In this document: positions 12,801 through 24,800 of the stretch, piece by piece
Layout of the letters: each line of letters starts with the position of its first letter
Position numbering within the stretch: the first letter of the stretch is position 1
From: Atrichornis clamosus
Taxonomy: Eukaryota > Chordata > Aves > Passeriformes > Menuridae
DNA length: 64,000 nucleotides
Reading direction: 5' to 3'
NCBI GenBank assembly: GCA_013400975.1
Contig: WBMZ01003044.1
Coordinates: 29,494-93,493 of the forward strand
The notes under the pieces: model-generated
What the model saw: the letters and a program-made list of their open reading frames with translations, nothing else
Told to the model about the DNA's origin: nothing
Database searches by the model: none
Position numbers and translations under genes: made by a program

Positions 12801-15800
12801 TCTGTGTATGCTGCTTTAAACACTACACTCTCCCTCTATATGAACCTACTTCCTGCTAGATCAAGGTTAAGTTTGTTTTAGCACCTAACAAATACATGTT
12901 AAGGGGAAAGGGCGTGTGTGCATGCAGCACAGCAAATCCAGGGTCTCTGGGGTTTCTTAGCACACGTTGCTAATGGTAGAACAATTTTGAGTTCAGCCTC
13001 TCTGTATGATGCTTATATTGTACTGCCTTGCAGCCCAGACATTTTCCTCAGAGTTCCAGCTCCCCAGTGGGTGAAATGAGGAAAGTTCAGTATGGAAAGA
13101 GCTTTTGAGGCAGCAGTCCAAAATCATTTATACATCCGTTCAGTCAGTTCCCACAGGACACATCACAAAACAGGAATGATCCTGAAAATTCATTATCAGT
13201 CCTTCCTTTGTCATTTGCTCTACGTCTCCATGGTTTTTGCCTTTTCTTTTTCACAAGGGATACACCTGATGGGCAACAACCCAGGGTCTAAGAAGATTAC
13301 CCAGTTCCTATCTAGGCATACACTTGACAATGACTGCAGCTCTCTGCTGGTAGTGTTCGTATCAACACTGCACAAACATCACAGAAAATCATCAACTCCT
13401 ATTGAGGCTTAGTCTTCTTCTGTACAATATGACACTTATTTCACATCTTTTCCTAAAAGACACATATACTAACATGCAATTTAAGCTTTTACAGTTGAAA
13501 ACTACAGGATGCAGTAAAACCAGTTTACTAATTATTAAAGAAAACTGAAGCCAGTCTTAAGACTATTGTGTTGCCTCAGAACAAAGAAATGTTTAAGAGG
13601 TTTCTAGCCTGCTACTCGTACCTTGCTGTCTTCACCTTGCCTCAATCTCCCAGGGCTGGGTGGTACTGATGGACGTTTTCTCCCTTTCTCTTGTTGGAAG
13701 AGATCCTGCAATCTTGAACAAAACAAAAAAATAAAACAAACAAAAACCCCAAACCAAAACCAAACCCAAACAACACATATAAAACATACCAACAAAGTAA
13801 CATTAATCAAAAGATAGGTTACTTGTGTTATCTCTGAATGACACAAGAAGTTTCTCCATACGAGAATACAGCCAAGCACAACTTCACAAGTCTTTACTGC
13901 AAACTCAAATTGCTGCTAACATGTGCCAAGGAGATGTTTCAAAAAGCCAGAGACAGCACATTTTCTTCAACTCTTCGATAATTTCAACCCAGCAACTGGT
14001 CTCCCACGCTCTACTCTTCCTATCTCTTCCACCTTTATTCAATTGAAAATTTCTCCTCCAGATGCAAGCTGTGCTCTACAACAATTTATCATATGGCCTC
14101 AAAATTACTTTCTCTTCCAATCAACCAGCTCTGTGGTCTTAACCAGCAGAGAACATTCAGGACAAGCTCTACAGAGCAACCCAGCTTATAGAGAAAGTAA
14201 GTACAGCAGAACCTCTTCCCTCCTATAACCAACACAGTATAACTCTTGCTCATGATTCCAACATGTGTCCTCTTACCTATTATTCCAGGCTTGTAGCATC
14301 TCACAAAGTCCTTGCTTTTTAGCTATCAGAGACTCAAAAACAGATTGCAGCTGTTGAGGTGTGTCTAATGATGATGAAAGCAGCCTTGCTTGGATTTTCT
14401 CAGTCCAGTTTCGAAATTCACCTTCTTCCATCTGCCAAAAGAAAAATTGTGAGTATTCTGTCACCCAAGATAACACAAGATCTAGGTGGCTCCTCCACAC
14501 ACTTCTCAGCCTACTGTGCACTGATGAAAAAATAGTCTATTACCTCCTTTTGGGCAAAGAGGTCTTCCATCTTCTCTTCCCTCGTTTTGCTGAAAGTATC
14601 CGTTTTCAGAGAAGCAAGGCGATCATCAACAGCAAGATACACTTGTGACACCCTGTCAACAGGGTTGCAAAGAGTTAAGCTGTGACTACTTGGAGCATCT
14701 TCAACATTCTTTAATAGAAGTCTGAACATGTTTAAGGTTAGCATTTAAGAATACAACAGATAATACATGACAGCCTTCCTGCACAGTAGGCTATCCCACT
14801 GAATTTACAGAGAAAGTTGGAACCATTAGTAATAGCAGAAACCGAGAAGTACACACACAGACATTTGTCTCCACAATTTATTCTTAGCAGTGGAAGTTGT
14901 CAGAGAGCAATACAGATGTCACAAACACATTACTAATGAAGGGGAACTGTTGTGTCATCTATGACTAGGAAAAATCTGGGTCTGTGAGCTACACCTCCAC
15001 CAGCAGGGCTCAGAAGTAATGAGTACCTCTATTTCAGCTCTAAACAAAGCTCCACAGGTTTTGAAGTCAGGTGGTCACAGAGACATCAGCCATACAGGAA
15101 TGCTGTGACCAGGCAGAACAGCAGTCTGGATGGATTTAATAGAGTTTTCATCAGGCCTGTCTTCCACCTTTTTGTTCCTACATTTACAAAGTGTCTAGGC
15201 TTATGGTAGTTTACCTTAGACTACAGGGAGGTACAGTCTGCCTGCTGTTACCACACCCAATAGCTAACAAAGGCAATGACTTTTATACACCAGACAGTTC
15301 AATTGCCACATGACCAATATAATGACAACAGTTCTGTTTGGACAATAGATTTGAGCAATGCCTTTGCAGTTTTTTGGCGCTGAAGACAGAATTGAAACTC
15401 AGTCAGATGTTCTATAAAGGAATGTTAGGGTAAGGCTACAAAGTATAACCTGCAGTTTTCAGCATAGGCTTTCTAGGACCATCTCCTCCTCTGTTTCGTT
15501 TTTAGTATTACAGGGAGGAATTAAAAATACTTTAGCTGTGCCTGAGGAGGCATTTTGTAAGAAAAGGTGACATTTCAGACATCAGCAGATGGTCAACCTT
15601 TCAGTAACTACTTCGCAGCATCACTCAGATATCAGTGCAACATCCACGGATGGAGAAGAAAAGAATCCTTGTTTCTACTGGCTATGTTTAAGATGAATTG
15701 CCACCAAAGAGTTGAGAGATTAGTACAGACAGAGCAGGCAAAGGTAATAAGATTTCAATACCACTCTCCCTTAGAAGTATATACATATACATGTTTTAAA

Positions 15801-18800
15801 CCATTACTTCTCTATCAAATAATGAATATTTAGCTATCTCATCACACTAGCAAAAATAGTTATGTGTTCTGCCAATAAAAGTACAAAATACAAATAAGAT
15901 GAGGAAGATATTAAAAACAAAGCTTACTTTTGTGAGAAATCCTTGAGATCCTGCAAAATAGTAACTTTTAGTGGAGCCTGTCGTTTGATGTAGATCTTGG
16001 GGAGCGGGACACACACTTCAAGCAGCCGGATTGGAGAGTAGCTGAGAAGGCAATACAACAGCTTGTAACAAGACTCACACCACATAGTACTAGTTCTACA
16101 CCATATTGAGCTTTGAGGCCCTTGTACGAAAAGGGGCACTGCCAATGTGCCCAGGGCTTTAGTTACTTTTAGCAGCGATAATACACTGCTCATGTATCTC
16201 CTAGGCAATTAGTAAACCCACAAATAATATTGCAAAAACAAAATTATGAAAGCTTTTGGAATTAGATAGGGAAAAGTGTTTCCCTTCTGTATCATGAACT
16301 GGAACCATCCACTCTTAGAATACTGCCCATCACATCTAGGACAGTGATACCACCCACAATGCCCCCTGCAAGCCAGCACACAATCCTGCACTTGTGGTTA
16401 TGGTGCAGTTATGCTGTACTCTTAGCGAAGGACAGAACTGATAAATCTTTACCAGAGCCATATGCTTCATATAGTACTAGAGAGAGAAGGAAGCTTTTAG
16501 CAGTGGAACTCACCTGAAAGATGCCACCATCTGATTATAGGAAAAATACTGGTGATAGTCATGGTGAATGGAATGCCCACAAGGCTCTGCATTGGCCCTT
16601 CGAGTGTACTGGTACCCATAGAACCTCAACTCAAGGTATTTTGCAAAAGACATAGACCAAGAGTCATTGGAAAGGGGAACAACTGGAGTCACCTGAAAAT
16701 TTGAAAGGCAAGTGTCTCAATTTCATCCTTCAAACAAGATTAAGGACAGGATAATCTACACAGCAATCTAATATTTCTAGTACCAGAAGCACCCAGGACC
16801 CTGAAATATACTAAACAACAAATACAGCATTTATTCAAAGCTAAGGCCAACACATAGTTAAAATGTATCTGATAAACAACTTTTAGTTGATGATGACAGG
16901 TGCTAAATTGGGGGAGTCCAAACACACCCTTGATGGAAGCTTATATCTGGGATGCTATTTCTCTGTATAGAGACAATTTCCAGCAACCCAGACAGCAGCA
17001 GTGCTTATATCATATACTTTTTTCCAGGTGATTCTTCAGCTACAAATGCATTGGTACTCTTTTGCAGTGTGTTTCAACTTCAGAAGTGCTTGCAAGCTTA
17101 GAGTAGACACCACTTCACACACACTTAACAGCCACAAACACATAAGTGTTTACATGAGCACACAGAAATAAAAGGTTATAGAACAGCTGTATACACAGCA
17201 ACACAGGGCTTGCTGTCAGCAACGGCGTTAACTTCCTCCAGGTATCTTTAAATCCAACACCCATGTTTAAGTCAGCATAAGTAGGTGAATTGAGTCATCC
17301 ATATGGGTAATTGAAATGTTTTTCATTTCAGGCACAGCGTTGATCTTTCTTCATTAAGTTTTATTCTCATCTCTTTGAAGGCTCTTAATATTTAGCTAGA
17401 AATGAGTATTCAGTTAGCAATGTTTTCTTAGTTAAATTACAGAACAAGTTTCAGATAATACACGACCTTACTATTTTATGGACTTTTTAAAGCAATTTAG
17501 TATTCCTCTAATGAAGATGTTACTTTCTAATGACTACTAAAGGAATTCCAGACATCACATTGACGCAATGCAGGCTGTTCAGTCCACAGCAGATCAAAGA
17601 ATACAAAGTGGCTTCAGCCAATTATGAATCCAGCAGGTCTCAGTGTCTGCCCTCCTCTGCATATACATTCTTTTGATGCTCACACTGCAAGAAGGCACCA
17701 GACTCTTTACCTCTAAGGGGGCAACTCCATGTTTTCTGCTTACATCTGTCCTCTCAGAGCCAGTTTTGACACTTTCTAACAAGACTGCCTCACACAAGAT
17801 GTTTCACCCTCAACAGACACAGTTCTGTAAGTGGAATTTGTAGGTAATGTGAGGACATCTGTATCAGTGACAGGTTTTCTGCTAGTTTAGTCATAGCTCC
17901 AGGGATGAGCACTTCCTCAAAAACGCTGCCTTTCCATACAAAGCCAGTCACAAGAACACTAAACTGGAATAGTAATGATTCTGAAGTCCACTTTCTTACC
18001 TGTTTGCACAGTCTGCACCAGGAGTAAGTAAGGATGGTGTGTTGGTACCCAGGGACGGGGGAGTCCAGCTCCTTCAACACAATCTGCACACAGCCTTGCC
18101 CGTGAACAAAGCGACGAATGTGGTGCACCATTGGTGTTTCACAGAACATGCTGGGGCATTGGTAGGAAGGCCTTACGGAGAGAAATAGAAACACTTATGA
18201 ATGATTACATACTAGGCACTGCTGAAGAACTGATTTAACAGATCTAACATTACTTTTTATATCATGATACTATTTATCTTCTCTGTAAAAAAGTTTTCTA
18301 AGCCTTTAGTGAATGCTGTTTCTGCATAGTGAACTGTACTCCTGTAGAAGCAGCACACAGAGAAATTCCATTGCAGCAATGGTTGTACAGGTCCCAAAAG
18401 CAGTAACTGAATACCGGTTGCTATCACCTTTTTACAATGAATCACTTTCTACCAACATAATCTCTATAATCCACAAAATATGGGCCAAAGCACCTGTGGA
18501 AGTGCTTGACACCAAATAAAAAGACCTCTTTGGCAGTGCACCCAAGCAAATGCTACTAAGGACAAAGATGTGACAAAAAGCCTTCAAAATGGCAATGCTT
18601 CAGCTCCTCAAGGAATAGGTGGGCAAAACAGTGCCATATAACATCTTCGAACAGTAAAACCCATGAGCTTTCTTTGGTTGAGTTTTTTTAAGTCAGGAAG
18701 GAAAGACCAATACCAGAAAAATAAAAGCTGAATTGTTTAGGTACCAAAGTGAGATTAGGAATTCTTCAAAGCCAGAAAGAGCCTGTGAAAGCTCAGATCC

Positions 18801-21800
18801 TCTTTGCTCATGTAAAAAAATAAAGAATTTTAACTACTGAAACAATGGAAATTGAGAAGCATTCACTTTAGCACACACTACCTAGTGAGCAGAGAGAAAT
18901 AAGAACTTAAAAGTGGACAGCTAAGCTCCTCCTCACTGATCACCACAAGGAGAAATACCTGTTCTTCCAGAAGGCTGAACATCAAGAGCATTTTGCTACT
19001 GCAAGTGGCCAGTGAAGAGAACAGAGTAATCCTGTCTTTTGAGGAGCCACAGGCTAACTATTCAGCTTCACAGCCTGCTGAGACTCGATATGAGCTTCTG
19101 GCAGCACTAGTTACTGTGGAAACCTAACAACTTAGACCTCCGTGAGATGAAATAAATGACACAATACTTTGCCAGGGCTAGAAGTGTTCTGGACCATTTA
19201 CATTAGCCACATTGCACATATGACAAAGCCTTATTCTGAGACACTAAGTGAGTAGTTTTTATCCAACACTTGCATGAATGTTCAAATAGGAACCTCAAAA
19301 TTGTGATCAGTACAGTTGCTTCTCTTGAAAAATAGACAATTGGAATACATGTTCAGACCCTTATCTAGGCCCTTATGCCCTAATTGCTACAAAAAAGTGC
19401 TAAGTGAACGCATTTGTCTTTATGAACTTAAAAATCTTGTTTCATAATCTGTTTCACTTTCTCATGAAAGGAAATAAGAAAGACAGGGCCGAAGTAGGAA
19501 AGCCATGGATGTATTTGCTAGTAAGGAGTGAGCATGAATAAGTGAATTCTTAAATCCAGTTCCTGTGTCACTACGATAATAAAGACTTAAGTGGTAAGCT
19601 TTATTAGGACATAACTAGCTCTGCAGACTTGTACGCTATTCTCCTACATGATAGACAACGGCAGGTCAACTTCATGGAGCTATCAAAAGCTTTTGCTTCA
19701 TTTAGAATGAGATTTAGAATAAGTACCTCCTTACCTGAAACAGTAGCGCTCCAGAAAAATCCCTAGAGTTAAGTCATTTTTCCCATAGAACTCCATGGTC
19801 ACAATCCTAAAGCAGAGAAAGAAAAGGTTTAGAGACTGCATGCTATCACTATTAGCTGTGCAATGGCTTTTAGGTGCACAGACCTACACCCACTGCTGGC
19901 TTGTTTACAGCCCTGTATACCTTCAAAGACTTTTTCCTCTTGACTACCCTTCCTAGATCCCTGCTGTCAAGTTTGCTAATAATGAGATGAAAGTCCTACT
20001 AGGACAACTTTAAACTTGACATTTAAAAGTCTTATACAATTCAACTGTACTTCTGAAGAATATGTTCAAAAATAACTAGGCACAGAAGTCTAAACAGCTT
20101 GAAGCTTCAAACATTAACATTTAAACAGCTACAAAAAGGGTATATCCAGAACATGACCAAAGCCTCAAGATATCCTTATTCTTCCAGAATATTTAATAGC
20201 AACTTTGGTTTCCTGAGGACCTGAGGTGACCAGGCCATTTAAAAGTCTATCACTTTAAGTGTCACAATTCAGATATCCCTAACATCAGTAACTTACATGC
20301 TCTTACTGTTGCTGCTTAGTGAGTTTATCACCACCTTCTCTGGTTCATTTCTAAGCTTTTACAGGAACCCTAGACTTCTCCCTGTAAGAGGGCCATCTCT
20401 ATATTTTCACTTAAGCTAAATGATTAAAATCACCTAAGCTAAGAAAATGAAACACCAAGACATGTCCTGTTTAGCAGAGATAAAAATGTGTCATAAGAAG
20501 CACTCAATTACAGCCCCCAAGCTGGAAAAAAAGCTCTTAATACTGATGACTATAATATGAGAAAGACAGCAATATATTTGAATGGCACTCTTGGATAATA
20601 CAACCTGCAAGTATTAAAAGATTCCCACAAGGCTTGGACATTGTTGTGTGTTCATTTACACTAACTCTTCCTCACAAGACTGCATACAGTGCTCCTCACA
20701 CACAGACATTCTCTGCAGTGGAAGACCAACTAAAGCATTTGGTTTCAGGCTGGACTTTCATGCCTTGGGTGTTACAGAGGCTATGCAATACTGCTGTGGA
20801 TTCACTTGGCCAGGCAAGTCTTCAGGCAAAAGTTCCTGGTACAGGATGGGCACAACCTACCAAGGAGTCCTCAAAGAAATACTGCTATGAGGCAGGCACT
20901 GACTCTGACTTTGGAAAAAGAAGTATAAAAACTATACAAGCTGTAGAGGAGTAGTTTTAATACCAGGGGCTAACACAGGCACTTGGAGCATTGCTGGACT
21001 GAGCAGAAGAGCTGCTGAAGAGAACACAGAGTCTCTGATGGTTTACTGGACTCAGGCAATCCACCTAGTAGAGAGAAAACAACTCATTCACTGGTTGCAG
21101 ACATCTCCATTCGCACACACAACTTTTGTTAACAAAATTCTGTTCTAGTAATTTTATTTAAAGACAAATCTCTGCTTTCTCCTTTTGTACAAATTAACAT
21201 GGCGTTATCTCCAAGCTTCAGGTCAATTTGTACCATATATAATTGCTAACTGCCATTTTTAGAATAACATAACTCATATCCATAATGAAACCAATGAACA
21301 TACATGTGTTTCTGTGGAAAAGAAGGCAAGAGGAACAGAAAACAACAAAAGCCCGAAGACAAACATCCAGAGTCTCTAAATCCTTGTACAGTTTAGGACA
21401 CCTTGGATTCAAAACTCTGCCAATGTATTATACGTCAATTACTCATGCAGCCTATAGAAAGATTTCCACCTTTTAGTTCTCTGGGAAGAGATATACTGTG
21501 CTGTTGCTGGAATGGAGCTGTTTTCCCTTCCACACCATACAAAACTATGATGTTACCAAATACTTTTCTTTGATCACTGAATAAAACTGAAACAGCATCA
21601 ACCAGCCTGAGAACAAGGGCTACTCATACAGTTTGTAAGATCATGGCCTGTGAAGCTATATAGATCTACATTTAAGCACCAATTAAAAAGTGACTCCTCT
21701 CCATGAACATAGAGACTGATTGGCTCAGGGACTAAAATGTTTGGCTGTTTCAACAAATCAGTTCTGCTACCCTTGTTCATGGACTTTTTCCCTAAACAGC

Positions 21801-24800
21801 TCACAATTCAAGAAAGTTCCAAGATCCTTTTCCTTAGATACTAGTTAGTTACTTTCATGACAGTTTACCAAGACTTTAAAAGTTTTTATTACAAGCACAT
21901 ACTCCCTTGCTTTGAAACTTCAAATAATATTCCTTCCCCTCCATTATAAGATTCTCATTTTTCTTCCTATCACCCAAACTTTTACAATCAATCAAGTACT
22001 TTAATATAATTACAGCCTACTGCTGTTTCCATGACTTTAAGCCTCTGAAAAAGAAAGTGTTACACTTCTACAAATCACCAAATACAAGTAGCAAGAAAGC
22101 TCAGTTTAAGAAACCTTCTTAATGTCTGCTCCCTCTTCGAGGACTCATTTTCAGAAATCAGCTAGGTACAGCCCAGACAAACAGGCAAAATGGATTCTGG
22201 TCTGGCTTTGTGCATTTCTCAGAGAAATTTTGCAGTCTCTTGTTCTGAATGATTGCAGAGCACTGCAATCTAAAGTGCAATTATGACCCAGTCTAAAAAA
22301 CGAAACAAACCAAAACAAACCATAATCAAACAGAAAGAAACAGACAAAATAAATCCCCCTCTGGTTTTATGAGACCCTACACCTTCTTATACCATGACAA
22401 ACCGCTGTAACTTGAGTTTTCAGCAGCGTAACTCAAGCTTACCTTATGAGACCATGCGGATTCACTTTGAGCCAGTCCCTTCTCCTCCTCTTCAATTCTG
22501 CACCCAGTTTTTCCAGTAGGGACACTAGATGCATCTTTATTCTGGGCAAAGGGATCTGTGCTTTTCTGTAGTATCCTCCCTCCTCTGGCCCGATAGTCAG
22601 CCAGCATTCTGGCTAAGCTCTGGCTATCACACAGATGTTCTGCTATTCTGGTATTAACCAACTCATGAGAAGGTAAAATTTGGATAGCCTTGGCTTGGAT
22701 ACTCCCATTCCTCCCTTGTAGTCCAGAGAGATCCCGCAACAATTGTCTCTTCCTTCTGCTCTCCAACTCCTTGTATTCCTTATTGAGGAGAGGAGACCAA
22801 TACACTTGCTCGGGAAAGTATTCCCGGGCAGGGCATCTCATGCCTTTTTCAGTCAAAAGAAATGGTTCACGGAACATCAGTACTGGAGAAATACAGAGAA
22901 TGACATCTTTCAACTCCTGCTTAAATGCTGCAGAGTAAGTTTTGAGACGATCCTCAGAAGAAGTTACCTCTTCTGTGACGTATAAACCAGTATCATCCTG
23001 GAGGGGGTCTCTGAAGACTCTCATCTGACTCTTGGATTCCTGTAAATCATCTGTCTGTTGAAGGGGCTCTAGAGCCTGGTTATCCAGAGTGACCAAGTGC
23101 TGGTCCATGCCATGGAGTGGCAATAGCAATGTTTCAGGTATTGCAAGAGGTACAGAGTTGAACACTGTAAATGGTGACTCCACTTTGTGGTGCTCTTGCT
23201 GTTTTGAGGACACAGTTTCCAACTGACTGTTTTCTTGGTCACCTCTGTCAAATAAACCTCTTGGTTCAAGCAAGCTGACCTCATCAGAGGACACTGATTC
23301 AGAGATTACAGGGAGCTTTTCAGAGGATAGTTCAATGTCTTTGACTGCCGTGCTGAAATCCTCACCATTGAAGAGGTTCTGTTGTTCATTTTCATCTCCT
23401 GGCTCCTCAATAAGGGAGTGAAAGGAAGTGTTTTTGGTGAGAGTAGGAGGCATGGCAAACTCATCCATAAGAAATGAGATTTCCAGCTGGGAATGGTAAG
23501 CCACACAGACCATGAAGATCAGGATCTCCTTCACACGAGCCAGCTCATACTCTGCAGCACCACACAACTTGATAGTGCAACCCAGGTGCTGGGGACACCC
23601 TTCAAAGAACATCAGGGGTTTTGTCTGATCTAGAAAAGTAAAACATAGGAGTTAGGATGACAACTACAGTTAACCTGCTTTTAGGTATCTGACACAATCA
23701 AAAGAGTGTAACAGAGACTAAGAGCAGTAACATCAGTAGCTGCAGAAATTCACACTACTGTACTGAAGTAATTTATTTTAGCAAGCAAAACAAGCATTGG
23801 CAAAAATGCTACTTCTGTGTTGTAAAACAAGTCATCATAAAGTCAAGTGAAGGCCACACAGAACACCCTGGCCTACACAGCGTATTCTAAGATCATTACA
23901 GACTCTGCAGCAGTGAGCAAAAGAACCACTACACTCCCAGGCACATTTGCTCATCCAAACAAGTCAAAAGCCTATGACATTTTGAGGGCAATTTAAAGGC
24001 TGGAAGAGGCAATTAGGAAGGGGAAAGGGAATCGTTCAAGGACAGATTGGGTGAACTTGGAGCAACTTGGTCTAGTGGAAGGTGTTCCTCCCATAGCAGA
24101 GAAATTAGAACTAAATGATTTTTAAGATCCCTTCCAACCCAAACCCTTCTATGATTCTACGAAGAGATGCGAAGACTGCATCTCCACAAAGATTTGCATC
24201 CACAGCATTTATGTGTGCCAGCACCACTGGTAACCTGCCAAGCAGCATTTCTTCCTTCCTTTGCAGACTTTCATTGCCTACGGGGGTTAGACAGAAAAAA
24301 AAACCCCTCATTTCTTAAAGGTGCACAGTGACTGGACAAGGGGCAGTGCGCACAAATTGCAACAAGGCAAATTTTGACTGGATATTTTAAAGTTTGACTA
24401 GATAATCGACTAGATAATATACTGAAGTCCCTTCCAACGCAGGCTGTTCTATGATTCTCTATTTCAATGCAGAAAAATTCTTTACAGTGAGAATGGTATT
24501 CAGATAGGCCATGAAATCTCTGTTCTGCAATATTTTCAACAGTTGGCTGACAAAACCCCAAGAAATTTGACGCTGATTTGAAATTAATCCTTCCTGTTTT
24601 GAACAGGAAGTTGGACTAGACAAACTACAGTGTGTGGGAAGAGAAAAAACAGTTTGGAAGAAAGAAATCAGTCTAATTAAAATTTATAGTGTGTCTCATC
24701 TTAGTAAGATCATGCTTTTCTCTACACAGACAGGTCACTGTAGTTCCAGGAAGTAACAGGATGATACATGAACACACAAGGTACCCTATGGTTCAGATCT

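Noticed and set aside
13092..13412. Plus-strand frame of 106 codons in intron 28
   Set aside because: No recognisable family and within the length range expected by chance in 64 kb of A/T-rich intron.
20634..20954. Plus-strand frame of 106 codons
   Set aside because: No domain and no code-like conservation; it sits in intron 21 next to PIKFYVE exon 21 on the other strand.
22690..22985. Plus-strand frames overlapping exon 20
   Set aside because: Shadows of the PIKFYVE coding frame on the opposite strand.
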